From Mesotaenium endlicherianum (Eukaryota; Streptophyta; Zygnematophyceae; Zygnematales; Mesotaeniaceae), in contig WELA01004248.1 in NCBI GenBank assembly GCA_009602735.1, positions 442,468 through 506,467 on the forward strand: DNA of 64,000 bases. Reading direction: 5' to 3'. Under the pieces are notes generated by a model, which was not told the DNA's origin, made no database searches, and saw nothing but the letters and a program-made list of their open reading frames with translations. Below, one piece after another: positions 48,104 to 58,195 of the stretch. The first letter of the stretch is position 1, and each line of letters starts with the position of its first letter. The translations under genes were made by a program, and so were the position numbers.

Positions 48104-49782
48104 CTAGGGGGTTGTTCCTGGGGCTTCAGGATCAAGCGACTGAGATCCGAACCTAGATCTGGACAGCCCTCTAGGTCTGTCAGCTGGCCTTCTAAAGAAC
48201 CCCGTTTGTTCTAAAGTTGGACCTCGAGGAGAACGAAGGATGGTAGCCTGCTCTTCAACCACTTGGGTGTTTATCCCCACATAGACAGGCATTCCAGTAG
48301 GATGCTGAGATGTATTGGCAAGAGGTACATGCCCCTGAGCGAAGGGAGAGGCCGGCATACCTCTGGCCACCCCGCGTGTCCCTCTTCTGGCACCTTTGTC
48401 CTTTGGGGATTTCTGCCTTTGCCTGCTGCCAAGTACAGTCAGATCAGCTTCTTCCCCTGCTTGGGCAGGTCGGCTGGGAGAGCGAGTGCGCGATTCAATT
48501 ACCTCCATGGCCGGGGTCAAATGCCACATTCCTGATCTTGGCTCCTGAGGGAGCCCTGCCCTTGCCTGCCCCTGGGTGTCCTGAGTACCAGCTCCTGATG
48601 CTTCTCCTCTGCCTTGTTCTTCTTCCTCATCCTCCTCATCTTCCTCCTCTGAGAGGGTCGGAGTCTCGTCCACTAAGTCGTCCTGCTCCCAGGTAGACAT
48701 GGAGTAGTCTTTCGACCTCCCTTTCTTAGGGCGCACCGGAGGTTGCTTGGCCTTCAGCCTGCTGATATCTATCCGGCCTGCATTCTTCGCCCATTTGACG
48801 AAGGCATGCTTTCCCTTAGAGAAGTAGTCTCTCCCCCTCCTCCTGTACTCTTTGGTCTCTGCATTCATATTGCTCAGGCAGCCATTCAGCCTGGGGTCTC
48901 AAGGGGCAAGAGAGGTGGTAGGATGAGGTAGCCGTCCAGGCCATAGTGGAAGTCATCCGGTTGGGCTTGGTCACACTTCTGCATTTTGTTTGTGACGGTC
49001 ATCCACCTCCAGTCTGTTGGCTGCTGGTAGTACTGGGGTCCATGCTCAGCCTTCCTCAATTTACACGGGAACCAGTGGGGAGAGAACATCTGCTGTCCTG
49101 CTTCCCTGGCGAAGTACTCCGAGCTCCTCCTCTCAACTTCATTATAAGCTGGCAGTAGTGTGAGGTAGAATACCGTATCCTTAAAGCTATAGGGCCGCAT
49201 GCTCACCATCCTGATGAGTCTCTGATCTCCCACTATTCCCGGTATTGGGATCGGCTTGTTCTCTGAATCATCAGCCAGATACCGGGCCTGTTCTGCTGTA
49301 TAGCCCACCATCTTGGCATAATCTTCGTAGATTACCACACCAGTGTGTGTCTCAATGTACCTATCCAGTGCTGCTGCTCCTTCCCTCTGTAGCAGTGTTG
49401 TTCGTTCCAGCTTGTTGATCTCCTGGGTTGCCAGTAGTGCTTCCTTCAGGTTATCAAAGTTTTGGCCACCCACCACAGTATATCTGTAAGTGGCCAAGCT
49501 CTTCTGCGTGTCCGCTTCAGCCTTTTTCCTTCTCTCCTCCTCTGCCGCTGCCGCTTCTTCATGTTGTTTCTTTTGCCACTCCTCCTCAGCTTTCCTGAGG
49601 TTTTCCGCTTCCAGATCCTTCTTCCTCTGTGCCTCTTCTGCCGCCTCTTGTTGTCTGCGGACCCTTTCTTGTTCTCTTCTGGTGAGGGACGTCGTCGCCA
49701 GCTCCTTCTGGTATTGCTCCATTGTCCTCCTGGCTTCTTTTGCCTTGCGCTTTCTGTCCTCCTTTTGTGTGGTGGGAGCCAT
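48104..49782 (-). pseudogene. ORF3 of GypA-3, divergent second type (one frameshift)
   Basis: The ATG at 49782 (MAPTTQKEDRKRK...) opens about 298 codons to a TGA at 48886. The frame then resumes, after a one-base shift and a Trp-to-stop change near 48890, down to 48104. Same order as the GypA-1/2 protein: a Glu/Arg/Lys coiled coil, the core (YRYTV, LQREG, YIETHTGVVIY, DYAKMVGYT, IPIPGIVGDQRLIRM, SFKD, AYNEVERRSSEYFARE, DWRWMT), a basic segment (RDYFSKGKHAFVKWAKN), an acidic run (SEEEDEEDEEEEQ) and a Pro/Arg-rich end (GMPASPFAQGHVPLA). Core identity to the other type is about 45% by eye, while gag-pol of the same element is nearly identical. A candidate intron 49889-49784 ends one base before the ATG. 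Function unknown. Confidence 0.8.
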
Positions 49783-49783
49783 C

Positions 49784-49889
49784 CTGCACATGTAACCAGG
49801 GCACAAATTAGTAGAATATCGATTTTTGTCATAGGAATTGTAGGAAGGAAGTAAGTTCGTATTAGTATGGTGGTTTCGCTACCGTTTAC
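49784..49889 (-). other. Candidate intron in the leader of ORF3 (GypA-3)
   Basis: Minus-strand donor AAG/GTAAAC (GT at 49889-49888) and acceptor ATGTGCAG (AG at 49785-49784), 106 nt. The ATG begins after one further base. The equivalent in GypA-2 is 108 nt with the same acceptor position. Confidence 0.6.
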
Positions 49890-50093
49890 CTTACAGGTTG
49901 ATTGCTAGGAGTTGACGTAGTTGCGGTGCGCTAGACATAAACGTATGAATGTGCGTTAAGTGATACATTGCTACGCGAGGCCCTTTTTCCTTTTACCCAA
50001 GGTGCTTTATGTGGGCCAGGCTGTCCCATCTGTCACTATGCTGACACTTAGGATTCACAAAACTGTCCCTTTCTCGCTCTCGCACACTAACTG

Positions 50094-50139
50094 TTATATA
50101 TTTTCCCCTCCAACTTAAATGGAGACAGGACCTCCTGTC
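50094..50139 (-). promoter_or_regulatory. Internal hairpin, polypurine tract and TATA-like box before ORF3 (GypA-3)
   Basis: On the minus strand: the perfect hairpin GACAGGA-GG-TCCTGTC at 50139-50124, then AAGTTGGAGGGG at about 50116-50105, then TATATAA at 50100-50094. The TATA-like box lies about 310 bp before the ORF3 ATG and 205 bp before the candidate intron donor. It could drive a separate ORF3 transcript, which is inference. Confidence 0.5.
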
Positions 50140-50166
50140 ACCTTCCCATGTCAACTGAAATGACCG

Positions 50167-52438
50167 TTATGGAGGGGCTCCAGCCGTTTGAAGGTGGAAC
50201 TGTTTCAACGCCGGGGCTGGGCTCAAATGTTGGGTCAAAAAGGTAGGCTTTCCTAAGTTGTACAAGGAAGGACCTTTTCACCTTTAGTGAAGTGAGTGTA
50301 CACAGGACTTTATCTACAGCATGCTGACTAAAGTTCCTTTCTTGCAAGTCAGGTCTTCTAGAGAGTGCATCAGCAGGATTTAACTTCCCTGGTTTGTAGT
50401 CTATCTGGACTTGAAACTGCTCCAGCATCTGGCTCCAACGGTTCTCCCTCCTCGATAGCTTGGATTTCTTCTGAAAGTGAGTCAGAGCTAGATGATCTGT
50501 AATTACCTTAAAAGCTTTACCATGCAAGTATGCTCTCCACTGTTTGAGCACATGAATGATAGCTAGCAGCATGCACTGAGTAATTAATCTCTGCTGGATT
50601 AAAGTTTATAGACTCGAACAACATTGGATGCCACTCCTGCCGTACCTTACCATCCTTTGTAGTTTTGTCAGCAGGCTGCAACAAAATAGCACCCATGGCA
50701 AAGTCAGAGGCATCAGTGACCACCTGCATCGGTTTGCTGGGGTCATACACGGCTAGCACCGGGGCAGAACAAAGAGCATCTTTAAGGGTCTGAAAGGCAG
50801 CCTGCTGCTCTTCCCCCCACACATATTCTATGTCTTTCTTAGTAAGGTCAGTCAGCTTACGGGCCTTTGTAGAATAATTCTCAATAAATGTCCTATAGTA
50901 GTTAGCCAACCCGAGGAAGGATCTAACTTCAGAGATAGACTGTGGTACTGGCCAGTCCCTTATGGTCTGGACTTTCTTAGGATCCACACTGATGCCTTCT
51001 TTACTGACAACGTGGCCTAAGAATTCAATACATTCTTTAAACAAATCACACTTGCTCATTTTAGCATATAACTGATTTCTTCTCAGAATGTCCATGACTG
51101 TCTTTAAGTGTTCAGCGTGTTGAGTCTCATTTTTAGAGAGAATTAAAATATCATCCAGGAAAACTTGCACAAATTTATCCAAATAAGGTCTGAAAATGTC
51201 ATTCATAGCACCCATGAAGGTTGTAGGAGCATTAGTCAGTCCAAATGGCATCACGTTGAACTCATAGTGTCCATAACGTGTGCAAAAAGCAGTCTTGTGT
51301 TCATCCCCCTCAGCAATTCTGATTTGATGTAACCACTCTTGAGATCTATCTTATTGAACACCTTAGCACCAGACAGGATATCAAGCAATTCTGGGTAAAG
51401 CATACTTGTTCTTCACTGTAATTTTGTTCAGAGCTCTGTAATCCACACACATCCGCATACTGCCATCCTTTTTCTTAACAAATAGGATGGGTGCGCCGTA
51501 GGTGATTTACTGGGGGAAATATAACCATTTTTCTCAAGCTCTGCAATCTCTGTTTTTAACTCCTCGCTCTACACATAAGACAAGCCATAAGTGCATTGCC
51601 AAGGTGGCTGACTCCGCGGTAATAAATCAATCCTATGATCTACTTTCCTCTTAGGGGGTAGTCCTGGAGGCATATTAAATACATCCGTGTAATGAGCAAC
51701 GATTTTTGCAGCTGTAGGGTGCTCCGGAGGGCTTACCTTTTTCTCCACCACTTCTTCAGGTTGAGGAGGTACCTCTCTTAGCAGCAGATAGAACATTCTG
51801 TCTTCCTTCTGGTTCCAGCTTTTGACGAACTCCATTGCATTCAGCAACTTGCATCCTTCTGGAAGCCTCTTCTTTTCCTTCATTTGCCATCCACACAGGA
51901 CAAGAGGAAGAGCACTGGTGGGTGCCAAGTCAGTCTGCCCATCACTGGCTCCTCTCACTTTAACTGTACCTCTGCTCCAACACACTTCAGCTTGATGTCT
52001 ATTAAGCCAGGACCTGCCTAGCACGAGATCATAAAAGCCAGTGTTGAGTACCTCAAATGTAAGCGTTTCAGTTAGAACTGCAATGCCAGAACCTAACTGG
52101 ACCTCAATAGGCTTGGTTATAACTCCTCCCGGGATACTTGAGGCATCTCCAAGGAATATTTTTCTATTCCCTTGGGTGACAGTAGGCAGCCTTAGCCGCT
52201 TAACTAAGTCCTTGTGGATAAAAGTATGTGACGCCCCTCCGTCAACAAATGCCCTCACCTTCCTACCTGTAATCATGCAATGCAGTAGGATAGGGGGGAC
52301 TGTCTTTTCTTGACTTTCGCATTGTTCTCCTGACTTAGCAAAGAAATGTTGGACATCAGGTGGAACAAGAGCATCCAGAGTGTGCACTCTCTGGATGTCT
52401 ATATTGCTGATGGTCTCCTTTATCTGGTTGTCAGGCAT
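50167..52438 (-). pseudogene. pol: pol remnant of GypA-3 (protease, RT, RNase H; integrase deleted)
   Basis: From the ATG at 52438 ([14 protein letters not shown]...): protease ([12 protein letters not shown]), the pre-RT linker, then a TAG at 51571-51569 where GypA-1 has GAG. RT follows ([23 protein letters not shown]) with several small deletions, then RNase H ([15 protein letters not shown]) with an 8-base deletion near 50565. After ...DPTFEPSP the sequence jumps at about 50211 to the last codons after the chromodomain, ending in TAA at 50169-50167. About 1.4 kb holding integrase and most of the chromodomain is missing. It cannot encode working enzymes. Confidence 0.88.
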
Positions 52439-53484
52439 GCATATGAACTTAGTTCAGCAGGACCCATAATACCTGCTACGAGGGCAGCTAGTGACGACTC
52501 ACTATCTCTAGCATCCTCACAGGCAGTAGACTGAATCACTGACTGTTGCTGTCTTTTAAAGGCTGGTCTTTTCTCTCGACCTTTGGGAGGTGCTTGACTA
52601 GACACTGCTCTCTGAAGTGACTCGTCCGCTGACAATGGAAGCAAACAGATTTTGCTGAACCTGGTCTTGGCTTAGTCCTACCACCACCTCTTCCATAGCC
52701 GCCTCGAGAGAAACCACCTCTACCTCTGGACTGTATAGCATTATACTCATACTTATATCCATCACTCATATCCATCACTAATCATCCTCAGCCTGGTCTC
52801 CTTCAATTGCATTGTCGGAACCGTGGGGCTTTTTGACAATCTTAGACACCAAAGCATTATTTGGCGCTTGTGATTGAACTGCTGCTGATCCCAGGCATCA
52901 GCATCCTGGATCAAGTCAGCCAGTTTTTTATACTTCTTCTCAGAAAAATGACCCGAGACTTCGGATTTCAAGCCATACCTAAAGTATGCTATCCTATACC
53001 GTTCTGGCAAGTCTGGCTGTTTCATCATGTTAATCCTGGAACTTTTGAGCAAACTCAGCAACTGAAGTGGTCAGGAAGATCATCGCATAGATAGCTTTCT
53101 CCTGCTGATTGATGACATCAAACTTCTCATGCAACTTCTCGACAAACTCTCCCCACGTAGGGTCACTGAGTTGCCGAGCCTTACGCTCTCCTTTCCGGCA
53201 AAGCCACCACTCTGCGGCACTGCCTTTCAGTAGCGCACCGGTGTGCCTGACCTTCTCGTAATCTTGCATTTTTGGGTAGTTCTCCAGCCACTGCTCAACA
53301 GCCGCGAGAAACTTGATCAGGTAATATTATCTATTTCCCTCAGGATCATATTCCTGGGGAGGTTTCGGCTTGGGCTTACTAGGCCCTCGGCCACTACCAC
53401 TAGTGGTTTGAGACCCCAGTTGGTCTCTGTCCCGCAGTAGAGACATTATGATTCTTTTGTCCTCCTGTTGGGACTGATACATGG
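52420..53484 (-). pseudogene. gag: gag remnant of GypA-3 (N-terminal half missing)
   Basis: Begins directly after the LTR with CCATGTATCAGTCCC, which in GypA-1 lies 560 bp inside gag. The primer site and the N-terminal ~177 codons are therefore gone. It continues through the capsid-like part (VRHTGALLKGSAAEWWL, FVEKLHEKFDVINQQEKAIY) to the zinc knuckle (CFHCQRTSHFREQC). Frameshifts are present. The CCCAAAG word and the following -1 frame (KRPAFKRQQQS) match GypA-1. Confidence 0.85.
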
Positions 53485-54204
53485 TGAAATGAATAAACTT
53501 ACCAAATAGGCGATTATCAATTAATAAAAATCTTTATATCAGGAAGTAATCTTTATGGTATTTTTCGTTAACTGATTAAACGGCAAAGGACAACACACTA
53601 GCAGTGAATAATACTCTTAAGTCAAATGCGAGTAAACTAGCATCAATACTGCAATCAGTGAACTCATACATAAGCAAGGTTAGAAGACAGTGCGTATCAA
53701 TGGCTTCTCGCCTTGGATTCAGATCGCTCTCAGTAAGCTGTACAAGCGTGTTGGCCTCGTTTCCGAATGCCGATCTCGAGAGCAATGCCTAGCATATGTA
53801 CATGGAATGAGTTTACTGTTCAACGGTCAGTGCGACGGCACTGCCTACACGGGAGTTAACCACGTTGGTAGGACCTCGGTTAACCAAATCCACCGCCATC
53901 TCCCATCATCCCGAATCGCCATCCATCATAGGGATGTCATCTGGCCATTCATCTAGCATACCACACTTAGATGCATATCGAGGCAGTTTGCTGCTCCCAA
54001 GTACGGAAGTCAGCTGGCTGTCAAAGAATGTGTTAGCAAGCTGACTCAAGTTGACCTCAGCCTGCTACTTCCGGCCTGAGTCATTACACTGATACTAAGT
54101 ATATAGTCTAGCAGACTGATTGTTAACTAGGTACAGCAGGCTGAACTTATTTAACTATATTATTTAAATGAATGTTATGTCAACCAGTGTACTGATTCAT
54201 TACA
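53485..54204 (-). repeat. LTR shared by GypA-2 (3' side) and GypA-3 (5' side)
   Basis: Minus strand, starts TGTAATGAATCAGT and ends ATTTCA. It is preceded by the GypA-2 polypurine tract and directly followed by truncated GypA-3 gag. Confidence 0.92.
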
Positions 54205-54239
54205 ATCCCTCCAACTTATCATGTTGTCGCCTCGACAAC
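54205..54239 (-). other. Terminal hairpin and polypurine tract (GypA-2)
   Basis: The perfect hairpin GTTGTCG-AGG-CGACAAC at 54239-54223 and AAGTTGGAGGGAT beside the LTR start. Confidence 0.8.
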
Positions 54240-54289
54240 ACTAACACTAATAACAGCGTGCTGTCCCTTTTATCCCCAGCCTGCTGCCC

Positions 54290-55954
54290 TTAGGAGGGAG
54301 ATGTCCCTGAGGCCCTATACTCAGGGGAGCCAGACCTCCTCCTGTCTTGGGGTCTTCTGAAGCCTGTCAGAGAAGGAGGTTCCGTGTAAGGACCCGGTGG
54401 AGAACGCAATAACTGGGCTGTTTCCTCCTGCAAAGTCTGAAACCAAAGGGAGGCGGCCTTCTCCTGAGCAGCCCTCAAACTGACAGGTACGTATACCGGC
54501 CCAGAAGGATGTTGCATGACATGAGCCAAGGCTTCATGCCCTCTCTGCGAGGGAGATGCTGGCAGGCCTTTGGCTATCTCCCGAGCAGCCCTTCTGTCTG
54601 CCCTGTCTGACTGGGTCTCCTTGCCTGGTGATGGGCTGTGTCCTCTGGCAGTTCCGAGACAAGTAATATCCTCCTCCTGAGCGAGTTGCTGCGGGGCCAA
54701 CCCCGTCTTCTCCCTTACAGGGGATGTGGTAAGTGTCAGGATCACGGCGGGTTTAGTGTCCTCCTCCTCGCCTTCCTCCTCGTCTTCCTCTGACTCCTCC
54801 TCCTCGCCGTCCCCGGGTTCCTCTGAGACTTCTGGGGTCTCCTCTGTCAGCTGCTCCAGCTCTTCCCGAGAAAAAGAATATCCTACTCACCTTCCCCTTT
54901 TGGGTGCTGGTGGGGGCTGCTGAGTCCGGACCGCATAGAGGTCCATTTCCCCCTGCTTACTTGCCCATTTGGCATAAGCATGCTTCCCTTTGGAGAATGA
55001 CTCTCGGGCCCTGCTTCTGTCCCCTTGCATCTCTTGGCTTATGCAGTCTCTGACTCCATCCAATCTTGGGTCCCAAGCCGTAATGTGAGGGGGCAATACT
55101 ATGTTCCTTTTTAGGTCTGTCAGGAAATCCTCATCCGTCGCCCTGTCATTCTGCTGGTCCCTCATGTTGATGGTCATCCACCGCCAATCATTGGGCTTTT
55201 GGAAGAAGGCCACGTCTGTCTTTTTAAGAGTACAAGGGTTCCAGTGCCCTGCAAAGTCCAGCTGACTGGTTTCCCTGGCCAAGAATTCCCAGCTCCTCCT
55301 CTCCACCTCATTGTACATGGCCTTGAACCTGTTGTGGGGTGTTGAGTCCTTGAAGCTGTCCGCGTCCATGGGGATCATCCTGATGACCCTATCTTCCCCC
55401 CAGATACCAGGAATGGAGACAGCCCCAGCTTCGTTCACCTGGGCCATTGCCTTGGCCTCTCTGACCGTATATCCTACCATCCTGGCGTAATCGTGGTAGA
55501 GGAGGAGCCGTGTGCCGACCTCTATATACTTGTCAAAGTTTTCGGATGTCTCCCCTTCCCTCTGGAGGATTTCCTTCTGCGACTCACTGCGACTTCTCTG
55601 GGCATACTTGAAAGCCTCCTGCAGTAGATCAAAGCCCTTGCCCAGCACTGTGTAGCGGTAGCTGCTGATTCTCCTCCGTTCTTCTTCTTCAGCCTGCTGC
55701 TTCCGCTTCTCCTCAGCTTGCCTCTCCTCCTCTGCTTTCTTGGCCTCCTCTGCAGCTTTTCTGTCCATTTCTTCCTGCCTCAGTCTGGTCTGTTCCTCCT
55801 CCTCCTTCTTCTTCCGTGCCTCCCGCTGTTGTTGGAGTTGTTGTGGTTCCCGAGCGGAGATGGAAGATGATTCGATGTCTCCACAAAATTGCAAGTATTC
55901 TGCATGTGCCTCTTCCGCCCTTCTCTTCCTCTTGAGTTCCAACTTTTGAGTCAT
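54290..55954 (-). pseudogene. ORF3 of GypA-2, extra gene in env position (one stop)
   Basis: The ATG at 55954 (MTQKLELKRKRR...) gives one frame of 554 codons, broken only by a TGA at about 54889-54887, where GypA-1 has TCA. It is the best preserved copy. Domains: a basic/Glu coiled coil to about residue 95, a conserved core of about 165 residues (YRYTVLGKGFDLL, LQREGETSENFDKYIE, DYARMVGYTVREA, IPGIWGEDRVIRM, SFKDSTPHNRF, YNEVERRSWEFLARE, DWRWMTINMRDQQ), then DFLTDLKRNIVLPPHITAWD, a basic segment, an acidic run and a Pro/Arg/Ser-rich end. No signal peptide or membrane span. Candidate intron 56063-55956 in the leader. Not recognised; its place between pol and the LTR matches env or other accessory genes of retroelements. 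Confidence 0.8.
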
Positions 55955-55955
55955 C

Positions 55956-56063
55956 CTGCTCAATCATAAACACAATGCAGTTAGTGAAGTCATGATATAT
56001 TGCCGCTACTGAATGCCCTTGATGAAGAGGAACGCGATCGAGAGAGTTCCTAGTGTGGATTAC
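55956..56063 (-). other. Candidate intron in the leader of ORF3 (GypA-2)
   Basis: Minus-strand donor CAG/GTAATC (GT at 56063-56062), acceptor TTGAGCAG (AG at 55957-55956), 108 nt, ending one base before the ORF3 ATG. GypA-1 has the same donor position but a mutated acceptor. GypA-3 has an unrelated sequence of 106 nt at the same place. Confidence 0.6.
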
Positions 56064-56156
56064 CTGGTGTGAGTGAATATAAGGGAAAATTGAGTTAGAG
56101 AGCAAGTGAATGTGAGCGCAGGTTGAGTGTGTAACATGGTGATCAGAGACTACCAC

Positions 56157-56251
56157 TCCCTCCAACTTAATATTAAAGGTGGGCTGCCTGTCACAACTGT
56201 CACTAACTGTCGGATCCCCCTCCAACTTATATGGAGACAGGGCCTCCTGTC
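56157..56251 (-). other. Internal hairpin and two polypurine tracts (GypA-2)
   Basis: On the minus strand: the hairpin GACAGG-AGGC-CCTGTC (56251-56236), AAGTTGGAGGGGGA (56228-56215) and AAGTTGGAGGGA (56168-56157), the same arrangement as GypA-1. Confidence 0.7.
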
Positions 56252-56278
56252 ACCTTCCCGTGTCAACTGAAATGACTG

Positions 56279-56382
56279 TTAAGGAGGTGCCCTAGCCGCC
56301 CGAAGGTGGAACCGTTTCAACGCCCCTTTGGCATTGGTTAGCTGATTTTTAAATTCCCAAGTGTCCCCAGAGGCATCATAAC
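56279..56382 (-). pseudogene. pol: 3' end of GypA-2 pol (chromodomain end)
   Basis: Encodes YDASGDTWEFKNQLTNAKG and continues to a TAA at 56281-56279. The matching upstream half of the chromodomain is at 61956 onward, across the GypB insertion. Confidence 0.85.
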
Positions 56383-57126
56383 TGTAAGGGCATAGGTTTA
56401 TAAAGTGCATTTTTGAGTTTCATGAAAGTATGTTTTGATTGTATAGTAGTGTAAAGTGCATTTTTGTGGTCATTTTGATATAAAGTTCATCGAATTTGGT
56501 CAAGTATTGAGAGAGTTATGGATTTCCGAAGTTTAATTAGTTTTGAGGTCGGTTGACGACTGTCCTTAATTCGCGGTGAGCGCGACCATCGGATTGACCG
56601 ACAGCGTCGAGCGATCTGGCCCGTTAGAATGAACTCGAACCTTCACGTAAGTTCGGCTGACGCGGAGTGCCGACTAGGTCGATTTACCTAGAAGTTTCGG
56701 TTTAGCCTAGCCCGTCTAAGATAGAATATTCTAGTAATGTCGATGCATGTATGTGGACGTCAATTCGGCCCGACACGTCAGATTAAACTGATCTGGCTTA
56801 CTCACGAATATTCTGGAAGGGACAATTTGACGAACACTGAGGAAAATCCGTAGCTTCCTCCTAGGGAGGAGCACTTATGCAGAAAATTATAAATAGGCAT
56901 AACTTCTTTGTTTCTTATCAGTTTTCACTTTTGTAGATTCCTACGGGTTTGTAATGACAAGGCCTTTCATCCTACATCATTTGTGAGCAGTTTCTTGCCA
57001 CTCAAAATGTCAAGTAATTTTCCTAAGCTTTCCTAGCAATATGCCGCTGCACTCTTGAGTATGATTGCAACTAGCTTTGTTCCACGTGAGTCACTACGCT
57101 TCCACTAGGGCACTCTGCCCCTTTCA
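56383..57126 (+). repeat. 5' LTR of GypB
   Basis: Starts TGTAAGGGCATAGG and ends CCCCTTTCA. The TATA box TATAAATA is at 56888-56895. Confidence 0.92.
56888..56895 (+). promoter_or_regulatory. TATA box in the GypB 5' LTR
   Basis: TATAAATA, conserved at the same place in the 3' LTR (61713-61720) and the solo LTR (35724-35731). This is the expected core promoter of the element RNA. Confidence 0.75.
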
Positions 57127-57128
57127 TC

Positions 57129-57140
57129 TGGTAACGGAGC
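57129..57140 (+). other. Primer binding site, initiator-Met tRNA type (GypB)
   Basis: TGGTAACGGAGC two bases after the LTR end, close to the usual TGGTATCAGAGC. Confidence 0.85.
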
Positions 57141-57163
57141 TCGGCTAGTTTGCATATTATATT

Positions 57164-58195
57164 ATGGAGTCGCAGCCGGCAGCTGGAGGAGGCGAACATG
57201 TCGAGCATGTTGAGCGCACGGGGCAGCAGGCAGCACCAACAATGACCAGAGAGCAACAAGAGATGCAGGCGATGCTAAGGCAAATGGCAAATGCAATTGG
57301 AGGAGAAGTCTACACCCAGTTTCAACAAAATATGCGCGCGGAGGTGGAGAGAATGGTGCGAGTTGTTATGGGGAACGCCGCTTCGACGAGTTCGGCACCT
57401 GCACCTGTTGTACCACCGATTCATGTTAACCCAGTGGTGCAACCAGTTATTCCACCCGCATCAGGAGTGCGTGCACCTAAGCCTGAAGTTTATACTGGAG
57501 AGCGTGGATCGCCGCCTGTTCATCAATGGATTTTTGGAGTGAAGAAGTTTATGGAGTATTCTGCGCTCACGCCCGACAGGCAAGTCGCCTTTGTCATAAC
57601 TTTGCTGCAGAAGAGTGCTGGAGCTTGGTATGAACGAGAAGAGCAGCTGTCTGGAGTTCCTGCTACTGTTGATCAGCTATTTGAAGGCTTGAAGAGGCAA
57701 TTTCAACCTATTGCACCCGAGGCTACCGCTCGAGATCTATTGGTGCGCCTTCGTCAACGAGGAAGCGTTCAGGAGTATGTATCGCGCTTCAACGAGCTGG
57801 TGCTTCAATGTCCATCCATGCACGAGTCGGAGATGATGGACAAGTTCAAGAGGGGACTCAAGCCAACTGTGGCCAAGGAAGTGGCGCTCAAGGACCCTAC
57901 CAGTCTTGGAGAAATGATGGCATTGGCAACAAGGGTCGACGCTGTGGAGTATAGTCAGAGGCAGTGGGGCAGCCACAACTTTGGAGGATATCGACACTTT
58001 GGATCTCAAGCGCCAAGCACGAGTGTTCAAGGTCCAGTACCCATGGAGTTGGGACTTGTGCAATACCAGCGCAGGCAGCAGAATTTCAAGCCGAGAGGAC
58101 CGTGCTATAGTTGCGGCAAGCTTGGACATCTGGCTCGAGACTGTCATGTGAAGGCGAAGCAACCTCAACAGCAGGAAAAAGGAGGACGCCAGTAA
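57164..58195 (+). CDS. gag: Gag polyprotein of GypB
   Basis: An intact frame of 343 aa from the ATG at 57164 ([17 protein letters not shown]...). Residues 105-265 form a retrotransposon gag (capsid-like) domain: [71 protein letters not shown] zinc knuckle follows near the end ([14 protein letters not shown]). Gag forms the cytoplasmic particle and binds element RNA. pol is in the -1 frame and overlaps the last ~85 bases; an A-run (GGAAAAAGG at about 58174) is a possible slip site, not a canonical one. Confidence 0.92.
   Translation: MESQPAAGGGEHVEHVERTGQQAAPTMTREQQEMQAMLRQMANAIGGEVYTQFQQNMRAEVERMVRVVMGNAASTSSAPAPVVPPIHVNPVVQPVIPPASGVRAPKPEVYTGERGSPPVHQWIFGVKKFMEYSALTPDRQVAFVITLLQKSAGAWYEREEQLSGVPATVDQLFEGLKRQFQPIAPEATARDLLVRLRQRGSVQEYVSRFNELVLQCPSMHESEMMDKFKRGLKPTVAKEVALKDPTSLGEMMALATRVDAVEYSQRQWGSHNFGGYRHFGSQAPSTSVQGPVPMELGLVQYQRRQQNFKPRGPCYSCGKLGHLARDCHVKAKQPQQQEKGGRQ

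Larger units (their letters stand above)
47271..54204 (-). mobile_element. GypA-3: truncated gypsy element with a divergent ORF3
   Basis: Read on the minus strand: LTR 54204-53485, gag lacking its N-terminal half, protease-RT-RNase H, a deletion that removes nearly all integrase and chromodomain, internal hairpin plus polypurine tract, ORF3 (second type), terminal hairpin and tract, LTR 47990-47271. gag-pol is nearly identical to GypA-1, but the pol-ORF3 spacer and ORF3 are not. The LTR at 53485-54204 also serves as 3' LTR of GypA-2, so the two copies form an LTR-sharing tandem. Confidence 0.85.

Noticed and set aside
54880-54900. GTGAGT donor-like word at the ORF3 stop of GypA-2
   Set aside because: It arises from the same change that makes the TGA stop; GypA-1 lacks it and no matching acceptor is evident.
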